DNA from: Woeseiaceae bacterium
Lineage (GTDB): Bacteria; Pseudomonadota; Gammaproteobacteria; Steroidobacterales; Woeseiaceae
DNA: 64,000 nucleotides
Assembly: GCA_028227395.1 (NCBI GenBank)
Contig: JAOIZZ010000007.1
Location: 1-64,000, forward strand
Direction of reading: 5' to 3'
Shown: positions 9,703 through 19,261 of the stretch, one piece after another
How the letters are laid out: the number at the start of each line of letters is the position of its first letter
How positions within the stretch are numbered: the first letter of the stretch is position 1
Notes under the pieces: generated by a model
Told to the model about the DNA's origin: nothing
Databases searched by the model: none
What the model saw: the letters and a program-made list of their open reading frames with translations, nothing else
Translations under genes and position numbers: made by a program

Positions 9703-10530
9703 ATGTTAATTAAATTATTATTCAATTTAATCGTCACGATGACATTAATTAGTTGCAGCTCAAATGAAGAACCTTCTGTTCAAAATAACTCAGACATAAA
9801 AAAAGCTGTTTCTCAATTCAATGATCAAGATCTAAATATAATTAAAAAAGAATCTCTTTTAATTGAAGAATCTGATGCTGAGGAAACAATTCAAGATGAT
9901 TCGCAACCAATAATTCTTGCGCAAGCAAATATTATTCAAAATAATAACTGGGAGTACAATGAGTCCCAGCACTTTATGCGCTTAACCCCTACCCAACCAA
10001 CCATTGGTGGGCCAGGTAAAATCGAAGTAGCAGAATTCTTTTATTATGGATGTATCCATTGCATGACATTCGAACCAATTGTAAATGCCTGGAAGAAAAA
10101 TATACCTGATAACGTTCGTTTTGTTAGAGTACCCGCTTTATGGAATCCTCTATTAAGACTTCATGGGCGTATGTATTACACCAAAGAAGTATTAACAAAA
10201 AATGGAAAACTGTCTGATCCAGAGGGTTTCCGTGCTCGTATATTCAAAGAATGGCATAACAAAAAGAATTACATGACATCCGAAGCATCTATACAAAAGA
10301 TTTTTACCGATTTCGGCGTAAGTGAAGAAGATTTCACAAAAACATTCGCTTCGTTTGAGGTGGCACAAAAATTAAGACTAGCAGATGATCTAGCGAGACG
10401 TTATAGCATCTCGAGTACCCCAAGTATGGTCGTCAATGGCAAATATCGAACTGGTGCTGGTGAGGCAGGAAGCTACCCTAAATTAATCAAGGTAATTGAT
10501 GAATTGGTAGCACGAGAAACAATTAGATAA
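9703..10530 (+). CDS. dsbA: DsbA-family thiol:disulfide oxidoreductase, predicted lipoprotein
   Basis: Thioredoxin-fold oxidoreductase that introduces disulfides into exported proteins. The N-terminus is a lipoprotein signal (MTLIS|C, Cys18) followed by about 80 acidic, low-complexity residues, so the enzyme is probably membrane-tethered by a linker. The active site is FFYYGCIHC (C117, C120), with Ile where classical DsbA has Pro (CPHC). The cis-proline loop SISSTPSMVVNGKYR is intact. A clear AGAGG precedes the ATG. The position after cytochrome c4 is the conserved gammaproteobacterial location of dsbA. The longer N-terminus (275 aa total) and the CxxC variant are the unusual points. Confidence 0.88.
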   Translation: MLIKLLFNLIVTMTLISCSSNEEPSVQNNSDIKKAVSQFNDQDLNIIKKESLLIEESDAEETIQDDSQPIILAQANIIQNNNWEYNESQHFMRLTPTQPTIGGPGKIEVAEFFYYGCIHCMTFEPIVNAWKKNIPDNVRFVRVPALWNPLLRLHGRMYYTKEVLTKNGKLSDPEGFRARIFKEWHNKKNYMTSEASIQKIFTDFGVSEEDFTKTFASFEVAQKLRLADDLARRYSISSTPSMVVNGKYRTGAGEAGSYPKLIKVIDELVARETIR

Positions 10531-10542
10531 TCTAACCTAAAA

Positions 10543-11445
10543 CTATATTAAGTCAGTGGCTATAATTTTCCAGCCATCTTTTTGTTTTTGCCAATAAAGT
10601 CGCTTCTTTTCAGCTGAAATAATATCGTTATACCTTATCTTCTGATTAAAGCGAGTGAGTACAATGTCTGATTTTAAGGGGTCACCAATAATCGTTAAAT
10701 TCTTAATAACTATTGATTTTTTTATAACAGAAGAATCTTCAATTATTGAATACTCACTAATTGAACTCATTAAGACATTAGTATCATAAAAAGACACAAA
10801 TCTTTCTGACTCTGAACTTTCAAAGCTTAGCTTCCAAGCGCCAAGAACTTCATGAAGCTCGTTTCGAATTAGATTAATTTCATTGATAGATTTCCAGTGC
10901 ATTTTTTTAGTGATAATTACTGGGGTTTCCATTGGAAATATTGAATTTGATAAAGAAAGTATTTCTCTATTTGGTAATGCCAAGCAACCATCCGTATCAA
11001 AAGGTGGCCGTTTAAGAATATTTGGATCAGTCCCATGCAACCAAATACCATAACCCGTTTTATTATTATAACGATCCCAAGCATTAGGATAATCCAATGG
11101 ATAAGCTGCTGCGCCATATTTTAATGGTAGTTTCGATACATCTAGTTTTTTTGTAATAAAATATACACCTAAAGGAGTTTTTTTATCACCTTGACTTAGT
11201 TTGCCTGAACCATTTGTACCAACAGACATATAATATTCTTGATTTTTAGTTGGACGATTTTTGACAACGGAATATTGAATTAACTTAGCATTCTCAATAT
11301 CAGCAATAAATACATTCTCTATTGAGTTAGGGATTTCAATTAGATAAGCAGGATAAAGTTCCTCTGCATTTAAATTGGTTATATATCCAAGCTTAGAACC
11401 AAGAATTAACATTATGAAAAATAAGTTTCTTGTGATTATCCTCAT
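10543..11445 (-). CDS. L,D-transpeptidase (YkuD domain)
   Basis: Exported enzyme predicted to make 3-3 peptidoglycan cross-links or attach proteins to the cell wall. A signal peptide covers residues 1-27 (ending LNAEE). The YkuD catalytic block shows H137 in GIWLHGTD and the nucleophile C154 in FDTDGCLALPN, where most relatives have S/T-x-GC-I/V-R. Residues about 195-300 look like an added NTF2/SnoaL-type domain (EVLGAWKLSFESSESERFVSFYDT), probably for substrate or partner binding; this is inferred. Its ATG shares one base with the stop of the acyl-CoA synthetase gene (TAATG), so it is expressed from the catabolic operon although its function looks unrelated. Confidence 0.85.
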   Translation of the reverse strand: MRIITRNLFFIMLILGSKLGYITNLNAEELYPAYLIEIPNSIENVFIADIENAKLIQYSVVKNRPTKNQEYYMSVGTNGSGKLSQGDKKTPLGVYFITKKLDVSKLPLKYGAAAYPLDYPNAWDRYNNKTGYGIWLHGTDPNILKRPPFDTDGCLALPNREILSLSNSIFPMETPVIITKKMHWKSINEINLIRNELHEVLGAWKLSFESSESERFVSFYDTNVLMSSISEYSIIEDSSVIKKSIVIKNLTIIGDPLKSDIVLTRFNQKIRYNDIISAEKKRLYWQKQKDGWKIIATDLI

Positions 11446-13532
11446 TAATTATCCTTATTCATGCCAACTGCAAAAGCATCTACAGCTATGCATCCAGTTT
11501 CGTTAATAATCAAAGGATTTATATCCAACTCACTAATAACATCTCTTAGTACATAAACCATATTCGAGAATTTTTCTGCAGTGGAGCAAAAAGAATTTAC
11601 ATCATAAGGTTCCGTTCCACGATAACCCATTAAGGTTCTTTTGAATTTCAATCTATTTAATAACTCTAATGCATAACTTTTACTAAATGGTGGAACTGCA
11701 AATACAATATCTTTCATTAATTCTGAATAGATACCGCCCATACCAAGAATCACAATTGGACCAAACTGGGGGTCACATCGGACTCCCAAAATCATTTCTT
11801 GGCCCGGTAATAACATCTTAGCTATCAATACATCATGCCCGAGATCTAAACTCATTCTCCTGTAAGCAAAAATTAACTCTTGATCTGACTTTATATCCAA
11901 TACAACTCCATCTTTATCAGACTTATGATGCAATCCAGGAACTGCTGTTTTAAGAGCTATTGGGTAACCAATTTCCACAGCCGCTATCAATACATTCTTT
12001 TCAGAGGATGCAGATTGATGTGCAACAACTGGAATGCCAAAATCTGCAATTAGTTTCAATGATTCACTTTCGTTCATTGCTCCTTTATCTCTGAGAGTAA
12101 GTTGCCAGTGCTTAACTAATTGAGAGTCAATTGGTGATGGATGAGAAGTATCTCGCTTAAAAAAATCTCGATATAAGAATAATTTCTTTATTCCAATAAG
12201 GGTATTGGTCACACCATCTAATACTGGATATCCAGCATGTGTAGTTTCTATAACACTACAATCTGAACCTGTTCCTTGACGTGACGATACCAAAATAATT
12301 GGCTTATCGTGTTCTGCTTTAGCAAGCTTCATATATTCGATGTAATCTGAATAAATTAATCCTTTTGGCGCTCGATTTAATATCAAAGCTGCAATCGAAG
12401 TATCTGGGTCTCCAAGCATTAATGTAGCACTTTTTGAAAATTGTTGAGATGCATTTGGGCCACCTCGGCTCCATACATCAAGGGGATTTATAGCGGGTAA
12501 TTCAGGATCAATTACTTTCTCTAATTCTGTTACTGTATTCACATCTAATATCGTTAATGGAACTTTTGTCTCATCTGCTAGATCAACGAGTAATTGTCTC
12601 TCGCCACCAGAATCATGCAACGTTACTAAGCCCCCATCGCCAATAAGACCGAACTCTGAAAATAAAATTAATGCTGTCGCTAACTCATCCATATCTCGGA
12701 CACGTTGTACACCATACTTATCGAATATCGCATCATATGTATCATCATCGCCAGCCATAGCTCCTGAATGAGAGAGTGTGAGCTTTGCAGACTCTTTTGT
12801 TCGTCCTACTTTTAGAGCAACTATTGGGATTTTTTTATCGCGAGCTTTCTTAAGTGCTGATATAAACCCATCAGGATTACGCGCTGTCTCAATAAATAAA
12901 CCAACTACCTTCGTCTCAGGTAGATCTAGAACAAAATCCAAGTACTGATCCATAGTTACCGATAATTCATTGCCCGTCGATACAGCAAAATTAAATCTTA
13001 GCCTCGCTTCACAATCTAATATACCGGACATCCCAGCTCCGGAATGACTAATTAAACTGACATTACCCGGAGAATAATGAGAACTACTATCAAAACCACA
13101 TGCCCAAACATGGTCCCTGATGTTATAAAAACCCATTCCATTTGCACCACAAACAAGGATTTCTGAATCAGATATTTTCTTTTGAAGCCGATCTTTTAAA
13201 AACGGTTTTCTATCATCATCCAGCACTAAGGGTGAGAAGATGACGGCAGCTTTAATCTTTAAAGCAACAACTTCATCAAAAACTGACTCTAATCGTTGAT
13301 CTCCAATAGCAAAAATTGCAAGATCAGGGGTCTCTGGCAATTCTTGAAGACTATTAAAACATGGAATTTCTTGAATTTTTTTATAGGACGGATTAACCGG
13401 ATAAATAACTCCTTTGTACCCACCTTTGATTAGATTTAAGAGCGCCCATTCTCCGACCGAATTGGACTTTTCTGATGCTCCAATTACAACGATAGATTTA
13501 GCTCTTAAGAGAGGATCAAGATTATGTTGCAA
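11445..13532 (-). CDS. ADP-forming acyl-CoA synthetase (ACD superfamily)
   Basis: NDP-forming acyl-CoA synthetase of 695 aa that would couple a carboxylate to CoA with ATP. Order of domains: CoA-binding Rossmann domain (SIVVIGASEKSNSVGEW), two succinyl-CoA-ligase-like domains with the phosphohistidine site H255 in LSHSGAMAGDDDTYD, and a C-terminal ATP-grasp domain from about 480 (PVVAHQSASSEKNVLIAAVEIGYPIALK). No GNAT domain is fused. The start is TTG at 13532, giving the family-typical HNLDPLLRAKSIVVIGAS. Relatives act on acetate, propionate, aromatic acids and, in DddX, DMSP; the substrate here is unknown. It is the second-last gene of the reverse operon, 36 bases after the GcvT-like gene. 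Confidence 0.88.
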   Translation of the reverse strand: MQHNLDPLLRAKSIVVIGASEKSNSVGEWALLNLIKGGYKGVIYPVNPSYKKIQEIPCFNSLQELPETPDLAIFAIGDQRLESVFDEVVALKIKAAVIFSPLVLDDDRKPFLKDRLQKKISDSEILVCGANGMGFYNIRDHVWACGFDSSSHYSPGNVSLISHSGAGMSGILDCEARLRFNFAVSTGNELSVTMDQYLDFVLDLPETKVVGLFIETARNPDGFISALKKARDKKIPIVALKVGRTKESAKLTLSHSGAMAGDDDTYDAIFDKYGVQRVRDMDELATALILFSEFGLIGDGGLVTLHDSGGERQLLVDLADETKVPLTILDVNTVTELEKVIDPELPAINPLDVWSRGGPNASQQFSKSATLMLGDPDTSIAALILNRAPKGLIYSDYIEYMKLAKAEHDKPIILVSSRQGTGSDCSVIETTHAGYPVLDGVTNTLIGIKKLFLYRDFFKRDTSHPSPIDSQLVKHWQLTLRDKGAMNESESLKLIADFGIPVVAHQSASSEKNVLIAAVEIGYPIALKTAVPGLHHKSDKDGVVLDIKSDQELIFAYRRMSLDLGHDVLIAKMLLPGQEMILGVRCDPQFGPIVILGMGGIYSELMKDIVFAVPPFSKSYALELLNRLKFKRTLMGYRGTEPYDVNSFCSTAEKFSNMVYVLRDVISELDINPLIINETGCIAVDAFAVGMNKDN

Positions 13533-13568
13533 TTTAATGTCTACCCAAAAAACATATCAATTGATAAT

Positions 13569-14765
13569 TTAAAATGGTGCGGGTGGAGTCATTCCTCGCC
13601 TGGCTGGAAACCAAAAAGGTTTATCAACCACTGTGGCTTTCGCCATTACCCGATTCCAATGCATTTCTCGTTGATAATAAACTTCTACCCAAACATTATC
13701 ACCAGGTTTCCCATGCGGTGTGCGAACAGTTCCAAGGGCTATATTTTGTTTACAAACAGGTGACCACGCAGCAGAAGTAATGAATCCAATTTCATCTGAA
13801 TTCTTTTTATCATCAGCATAAATATAAGAATGATCCGCTGTTTTATTTCCCTCAATATCTAGTTTAACCAAACGCCACGTCGAACCTTCTGCCTTTTCTT
13901 TAAGAAGTGCCCTGCGTCCATTAAAGTTATCTTTATTAAAATCCACCAACCATTCCATGCCTATTTCCAGAGGTGAGCGAGTTCTACCTGTCCTGACTGT
14001 GGTTTCTGCGGGCAAAAAATCTTCAAATGGAGCAAGATAACCAGCTTCTTTTCGAGCAAGATCTAATGCATGAGTTCCAATCGCTTGTATGCCATGGAGT
14101 TTTCCTGCTGCAAATAAAGCATCCCATAGATCTATTGCCTTATCGGGGTCAATCCATAACTCATACCCAAGATCGCCGGTAAATCCTGTTCTAGACACCA
14201 TCAGTTCAGTCCCGAATATCTGATGATGAATTAGTCCAAATGGCTTCAAACTATCAAGGCCATCGATTCCCATATTCTTTAATACGCTATAAGATGTTGG
14301 GCCCTGTACGGCAAGTGCGGCTATTTCAGCTGTCTCTTCCTTAACTGTCACATCAAATCCTATTGCGGCAGTTGTTAGCCAAGCGAGATGTCTTTCTTGT
14401 GAACACAATCGATACTCGCCTTCACGTAAGTGAAAGATTGTACCATCATCTATCACTTGCCCTTGATCATCACACCAAATTGCATAAGCAACTCGACCAG
14501 GTTTTATTTTTCTCATGTCACGAGTAACCAATCGATTAAGGTAATCGAGTGCATCTGGTCCTGTAATCCTATATTTTGTCATCGGTGTTATATCGAAAAC
14601 ACCTGTGGAATTTCTAATTGCAAAATACTCCATATCTTCGCAGTACAAAGCCTCAGCACTCGAATAACCAGCCCAATTATGCCATGTATTTAAGCTATCC
14701 AACTCAGCTAATCGCGGATAAAAAGGAGACCGCAACCTACCTGTATTTATACTTACTGGAGTCAT
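13569..14765 (-). CDS. GcvT-like aminomethyltransferase family protein
   Basis: Folate-dependent methyl/aminomethyl transfer enzyme of the GcvT/DmdA/sarcosine-dehydrogenase C-terminal superfamily, 398 aa. Landmarks: FAIRNSTGVFDITPMTKYRITGPDA, RLVTRDM, the folate-site region GQVIDDGTIF, SRTGFTGDLGYELW, ALDLARKEAGY and a C-terminal barrel domain (ALGTVRTP). The ORF track adds 30 residues from another frame of the upstream gene; the true start is MTPVSINTGRL at 14765, where ATG shares its A with the upstream stop (TAATG). Free-standing GcvT relatives often remove one-carbon groups from N- or S-methyl compounds to tetrahydrofolate. In this operon demethylation of an amine intermediate is a reasonable inference; the identity of the donor is not visible. 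Confidence 0.85.
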   Translation of the reverse strand: MTPVSINTGRLRSPFYPRLAELDSLNTWHNWAGYSSAEALYCEDMEYFAIRNSTGVFDITPMTKYRITGPDALDYLNRLVTRDMRKIKPGRVAYAIWCDDQGQVIDDGTIFHLREGEYRLCSQERHLAWLTTAAIGFDVTVKEETAEIAALAVQGPTSYSVLKNMGIDGLDSLKPFGLIHHQIFGTELMVSRTGFTGDLGYELWIDPDKAIDLWDALFAAGKLHGIQAIGTHALDLARKEAGYLAPFEDFLPAETTVRTGRTRSPLEIGMEWLVDFNKDNFNGRRALLKEKAEGSTWRLVKLDIEGNKTADHSYIYADDKKNSDEIGFITSAAWSPVCKQNIALGTVRTPHGKPGDNVWVEVYYQREMHWNRVMAKATVVDKPFWFPARRGMTPPAPF

Positions 14766-16306
14766 TATCTCTTCTCCCTCTTTAAAATTACCTGCGCAGC
14801 ATTTCGACCTGATGCTCCACTGATACCTCCACCTGGATGGGATCCTGCTCCGCATAAATAAAGTCCATCAATTGGCATTTGATATTGTGCCGATCCAGCA
14901 ACTGGCCTAACAAACATAAACTGATCCAGAGTAAGTTCGCCATGATGCCAATGCCCTCCGGTTATATGAAACTCTTTTTCCAGATCTAAAGGAGTTAATA
15001 TTTCACTAGAGAGGCAACAATTTTCAATATCAGGCATATGCTGTTTTAACACTGAAAATATATCATTTTTAAAATTAGTTCGCGCTTCTTCATTCCAATC
15101 GGATTTTTGTTGATAAGGCGCATACTGAACTACTGCTGACATTACATGGCATCCCGAAGGAGCCAAGCTACTATCTTTTATACTTGGAAATGTAATTTCT
15201 AAAACAGGCAATGGAGAACTTTCTCCGTATTTTGCAGAGTTAAAGGCTCTTTCGACATAATTCTCATCTGGTGCGATGAGTATCCTTTGACTGTAATCCG
15301 ATTCTGAAAAACCTTTAATTGTGGGTAATTTATTGAGCGCAATATGCAGTTTTGCTGCATTACCTTTCATTCGAATATTATCTATTCTATGTGTAAAGCG
15401 AGTCTCCACATTACGGGCACCAACCAACTCCAACATTGTCTTCTTTGGATCCGCATTAGAAACCACAATTTCACTATTATAAATAGTGCCGTCATTAAGC
15501 TCGACACCAGTAGCAGTTCCCTTTTCTATAATTACTTTTTTAACTTTAGCGTTTGTTATAATTTCAACACCAGCTGCTTTAGCGGAATCACTCATTGCTT
15601 TGGTTACACTTCCCATACCGCCCTTAGGGGTCGATAGTGTCCCATGCTTTCCAGCCATTCTGAAGAGGTAAGTCAAGATCGTATTAGGAGATCGTGGCCC
15701 TAAATGAGTGCCTAAGACTGAGTCTAGGCTTAGTCCACCTTTCAGTAGAGGGCTCTCAAAACGCTCGTCCAATTCATCGTAAATATTCATGCCTATGAGA
15801 CGAAGAAATTCACGCATCTCAACTTTTCCCATTCTGCGAAGATCAAAACCTAACATTGCAAGTGTAAATAAATCTTTTTTATTTTTTGTACCTAATCTTG
15901 GCGGTGGTTTATTGAGATATGTGTTTAGTAGATCCGAGAATCTGGTCATTCGTTTAAAAAATTCAGCAAAATTCTTTTGATCGCTCTCATTAACGCCCGT
16001 AACCTTATTACCACAATAAGTTACATGCTCACCAACTTCTGATAGAACTATTGTCGAGAGATTATCGCTGGCAAGATTAATATTTAAATTCAAATCCTTT
16101 TCTACTTGGGATTGGATTTTATACAATAAATGAGCACATGCAGAGACTGAATAGCCATCGGCGAACTCTCTGGTAATGGCTGCACCACCCACTTGATCAT
16201 TTGCCTCTAAAACCAAGACATTTTTACCTGCTTTTGCTAATAAAGCAGAACACACAAGACCATTATGTCCTGCACCTATAACTATCGCATCATATTTATT
16301 AATCAT
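14765..16306 (-). CDS. FAD-dependent oxidoreductase, PYROXD2/phytoene-desaturase-like (second of tandem pair)
   Basis: Flavoprotein of the phytoene desaturase/amine oxidase superfamily. The dinucleotide-binding start YDAIVIGAGHNGLVCSALLAKAG continues to VLEANDQVGGAA, and the C-terminal flavin motif LYLCGAGSHPGGGISGASGRNAA is complete. The track starts at a TTG; the ATG at 16306 (MINKYDAIV) is preferred and overlaps the preceding gene by 8 bases. It is clearly paralogous to that preceding gene. Such proteins are poorly characterised; the carotenoid-desaturase name should not be taken literally because no carotenoid gene is nearby. A role in oxidising an amine or a C-C bond of the operon substrate is inferred. 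Confidence 0.85.
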   Translation of the reverse strand: MINKYDAIVIGAGHNGLVCSALLAKAGKNVLVLEANDQVGGAAITREFADGYSVSACAHLLYKIQSQVEKDLNLNINLASDNLSTIVLSEVGEHVTYCGNKVTGVNESDQKNFAEFFKRMTRFSDLLNTYLNKPPPRLGTKNKKDLFTLAMLGFDLRRMGKVEMREFLRLIGMNIYDELDERFESPLLKGGLSLDSVLGTHLGPRSPNTILTYLFRMAGKHGTLSTPKGGMGSVTKAMSDSAKAAGVEIITNAKVKKVIIEKGTATGVELNDGTIYNSEIVVSNADPKKTMLELVGARNVETRFTHRIDNIRMKGNAAKLHIALNKLPTIKGFSESDYSQRILIAPDENYVERAFNSAKYGESSPLPVLEITFPSIKDSSLAPSGCHVMSAVVQYAPYQQKSDWNEEARTNFKNDIFSVLKQHMPDIENCCLSSEILTPLDLEKEFHITGGHWHHGELTLDQFMFVRPVAGSAQYQMPIDGLYLCGAGSHPGGGISGASGRNAAQVILKREKR

Positions 16307-17918
16307 CGCCAAAATTCTCAGGTACGGTATTTTTTAATTTTAAATCATAAAGTATTTCACGAGCTGCATTAGCCCCTGGCGCCGCCATCACCCCTCCACC
16401 TGGATGAGTACTAGAACCACACATATAAAGTCCATTAACTGGCGCACGATATTGAGCATATCCAGGAACCGGACGATTAAACAAAAGCTGATCCATGGTC
16501 AATTCACCATGAAAAATATTGCCTTCAGTAATTCCTATTTGATCTTCAATATCTTGAGGAGTTCGAGTTTCAACATGTAAAATCAAATCTTTGAAATCAG
16601 GGCTATAATTTGATATTTGATCAATAACACTTTTAGTAAATGCATCTCTTTCTTCAGAAGTCCAAGCTCTTCCTTCAATTTGAGCCGGACAATATTGAAC
16701 AAAACAGCTCATAAAATGTTTACCTGGTGGTGTCATCGTCGGATCAACAGCACTTGGAATGGTACAATCAATATAAGGATCTTTTGACCATGTACCATCT
16801 TTCCAGTCATCATAAGCACGCTCCATTCGCTCCATGGAGTCAATGAAATGCATATCTGCATGTCCAATTAATTCACTTCCAGGGGGTAATGCAGGAAAAG
16901 TAGGCATACCATCTAAGGCGATATTGAGCTTGCCTGATGAGCCTCTAATTTTAAAATTCTTAATACGGTTATAGAAGCTAGCCGGAAGATCTTTCTCATC
17001 CATACAATTTAGGAATGTACGTTTTACATCCATATTTGAAACTACGACTGGTGCATAAATTTCTTCTCCACTCTCAAGAGCAACACCTTGTACACGGTTA
17101 TTTTTTACAATTATCTGATCAACACCAGACTCTGAGCGTATTTCTCCACCATATGACTGCAAAGCTCCAGCTAATGCATTAGAAACAGCTCCCATCCCTC
17201 CTCGAGCAAAACCCCAGCTTCCAACATTACCATCTACATCACCCATATAATGATGTAATAAAACATAGGCAGTCCCTGGTGAATGAATACCTAAAGCAGT
17301 ACCAATAATTCCACTACCAGATAAAGCTGTTTTGATAACATCTGTTTCGAAGTATTCACCGAGATAATCCGCCACACTCATCGTCCAAAAACGAATTGCT
17401 TCGTATAATCGATCTTCGCCTAACTCAAGGAATTTATTTCCAAGTAGCATTAATTCTTTTATATCTCTTGGTTTAAAAGAAGTTGGATCTGGCGCTGTTC
17501 TTAATAAAAAATTACGAATTAAACGGCATTGACGCATAGTATCAGTTGAATATCTCGTATAGGCATCTGCGTCATGCTTAGAATGTCTTGCCATCTCGCG
17601 ATGCGCAGCTTCTGGGTCATGATATGAACCAAAATAATCACCGTTTTCCATAAATTGAACTGAACCACCATAAGGTGTTATTTGGAGCCCATGTTTATGT
17701 AATTCAAGATTTCTATATATTTCAGGTCTTAATAGACTGCAGACATAAGAGCAGTTTGAATATTTCCAATCTTGGTATAATTCACGACTGACCGCCGCGC
17801 CACCTATATAGTCATTTTTCTCTACGCACAGAACATCCATTCCAGCTTTAGCTAAAAACGCCGCATTTGCGAGACCATTATGTCCAGCACCAACTACTAT
17901 CGCATCGTACTTTTTCAT
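16299..17918 (-). CDS. FAD-dependent oxidoreductase, PYROXD2/phytoene-desaturase-like (first of tandem pair)
   Basis: A 539-aa flavoprotein with the same architecture as the following gene: YDAIVVGAGHNGLANAAFLAKAG, VEKNDYIGGAAVSREL, the central segment MGAVSNALAGALQSYGGEI that lines the flavin pocket in this fold, and C-terminal MCGSSTHPGGGVMAAPGANAA. No signal peptide or membrane segment, so cytoplasmic. The two copies share order and motifs but differ through the substrate-domain middle, so they may catalyse successive oxidations or form a heteromer (inference). Fourteen bases follow the aminotransferase stop; the gene overlaps the second copy by 8 bases. Confidence 0.85.
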   Translation of the reverse strand: MKKYDAIVVGAGHNGLANAAFLAKAGMDVLCVEKNDYIGGAAVSRELYQDWKYSNCSYVCSLLRPEIYRNLELHKHGLQITPYGGSVQFMENGDYFGSYHDPEAAHREMARHSKHDADAYTRYSTDTMRQCRLIRNFLLRTAPDPTSFKPRDIKELMLLGNKFLELGEDRLYEAIRFWTMSVADYLGEYFETDVIKTALSGSGIIGTALGIHSPGTAYVLLHHYMGDVDGNVGSWGFARGGMGAVSNALAGALQSYGGEIRSESGVDQIIVKNNRVQGVALESGEEIYAPVVVSNMDVKRTFLNCMDEKDLPASFYNRIKNFKIRGSSGKLNIALDGMPTFPALPPGSELIGHADMHFIDSMERMERAYDDWKDGTWSKDPYIDCTIPSAVDPTMTPPGKHFMSCFVQYCPAQIEGRAWTSEERDAFTKSVIDQISNYSPDFKDLILHVETRTPQDIEDQIGITEGNIFHGELTMDQLLFNRPVPGYAQYRAPVNGLYMCGSSTHPGGGVMAAPGANAAREILYDLKLKNTVPENFGDD

Positions 17919-17932
17919 ATGTTCATATCACT

Positions 17933-19258
17933 CTATGATTTGACTCTTAATTTATTACTTGTAATGTCTACTGCTTCTTCAAATTTGTCCAGAGTTTCTT
18001 GTAAACATTTCATATCATGAGACTCAGAAAGAAACCATGGTTCTCTCGAATCAGGCTCAACCAATACTCCAAGATCATGTAAGTTTGGTGCTAATGTATC
18101 ATAAAAATCATAATTTGAATTCAACCAGCTCCGATAATCATGAGGAACCTCTTCTGCAAAAAATAACCCCATCATTGAAGGGTGGCCGGAAAAATTATGA
18201 GCTATATCTCTTTCTGTTAAGAGCTTGCTCATTCCTTGTTGTAATTTTATTCCATAATTTTCAATATTCTTTAACGCATCAGTTTCATCTAATATTTCGA
18301 GTGTCTTGGCGGCCGCCGAAAGTGAAACTGAATGACCGGTAAATGTCCCTCCATGCACCACTCCATCACCACCGATACAGCGCATAATATCTTCACGCCC
18401 TGCGATTGCTGAAATTGGATAACCATTGCCCATTGCTTTAGCGAATGTACACAAATCAGCCGTTACACCATAAAGTTCCTGCACACCTCCCTTAGCGACT
18501 CTAAACCCTGTTTTGACCTCATCAATGATTAATAAAATATTATATTTAGTACACAGAGAACGAATATCAGTCATATATTGCTGATTAGCACTGATACTGC
18601 AGCAATTTCCCATAATTGGTTCCACGAGAAATGCACCAATATCGTCTCCAGATTTTTTAAATAAATCTTCAATAGCCTCAGCATCATTTATCGGGGCTGT
18701 ATAATTAAGTTTTTTTGTGATTTTTGGAATACCATCTCCATATGGTAACAATTCTGGGTCGCCGCTACTCGGATCCCAATCTTCAATCTCTGAATACCAC
18801 ATCACTTCACTAAAGACCCCATGATAGCCACCCTCTAAAATGACATGACCGTCTTTTCCTGTAAAAGCCCTAGCAATTCTTAATGCTGCCATAACTGCTT
18901 CTGTTCCAGAATTTGAAAAACGAACCAACTCAGCAGCTTTGACCATGCCGCTTATTCGTGTAGCAATCTCATATTCAAGTTCAGTTGCTAATGCAAAAAC
19001 ACCGCCAATATTCATACCATCTTTTGCGGCTTGATCAACTCTTGAATCAGCATATCCTAAAATAATTGGGCCATAACCTAAACGATAGTCAATATATTCA
19101 TTGTCATCGAGATCCCATATGCGTGCGCCTTTTCCGCGCTTTATATACAAAGTTTTATCATCGCCCCAGTAACGAAAATTAGAAGAAACTCCCAAAGGTA
19201 ATTTTGTAATTGCCTTTTTAAATTGATTATTGGATTTATTCAGTTTACGTATAGGCAT
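17933..19258 (-). CDS. Class III PLP-dependent aminotransferase (glutamate-1-semialdehyde aminomutase-like)
   Basis: PLP enzyme of the class III (subgroup II) aminotransferases, 441 aa. PLP Lys274 lies in FAKAMGNGYPISAIAG, the pyridine-N aspartate is D246 in LLIIDEVKTGFR, and the phosphate loop SNSGTEAVMAALRIARA and GGYHGVFSEV are typical of HemL-like proteins. It is not the housekeeping HemL: sequence around the substrate gate differs and the gene sits inside a catabolic operon. Family members transaminate omega-amino acids, beta-amino acids or diamines; the substrate here is unknown. Three bases separate it from the acyl-CoA dehydrogenase upstream. Confidence 0.88.
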   Translation of the reverse strand: MPIRKLNKSNNQFKKAITKLPLGVSSNFRYWGDDKTLYIKRGKGARIWDLDDNEYIDYRLGYGPIILGYADSRVDQAAKDGMNIGGVFALATELEYEIATRISGMVKAAELVRFSNSGTEAVMAALRIARAFTGKDGHVILEGGYHGVFSEVMWYSEIEDWDPSSGDPELLPYGDGIPKITKKLNYTAPINDAEAIEDLFKKSGDDIGAFLVEPIMGNCCSISANQQYMTDIRSLCTKYNILLIIDEVKTGFRVAKGGVQELYGVTADLCTFAKAMGNGYPISAIAGREDIMRCIGGDGVVHGGTFTGHSVSLSAAAKTLEILDETDALKNIENYGIKLQQGMSKLLTERDIAHNFSGHPSMMGLFFAEEVPHDYRSWLNSNYDFYDTLAPNLHDLGVLVEPDSREPWFLSESHDMKCLQETLDKFEEAVDITSNKLRVKS

Positions 19259-19261
19259 TTC

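Noticed and set aside
13569-14765. Identification of the GcvT-like protein as DMSP demethylase DmdA
   Set aside because: Acyl-CoA synthetase and dehydrogenase neighbours make it tempting, but the synthetase is ADP-forming rather than DmdB-like, and the Rieske and aminotransferase genes do not fit DMSP breakdown.
14765-17918. Carotenoid biosynthesis based on phytoene-desaturase-like proteins
   Set aside because: No crtB, crtE or other carotenoid gene is present and the operon partners are amine and CoA enzymes.
17933-19258. HemL (glutamate-1-semialdehyde aminomutase) as the aminotransferase function
   Set aside because: The class is right, but the operon context is catabolic and HemL would be expected in a heme or stand-alone setting.
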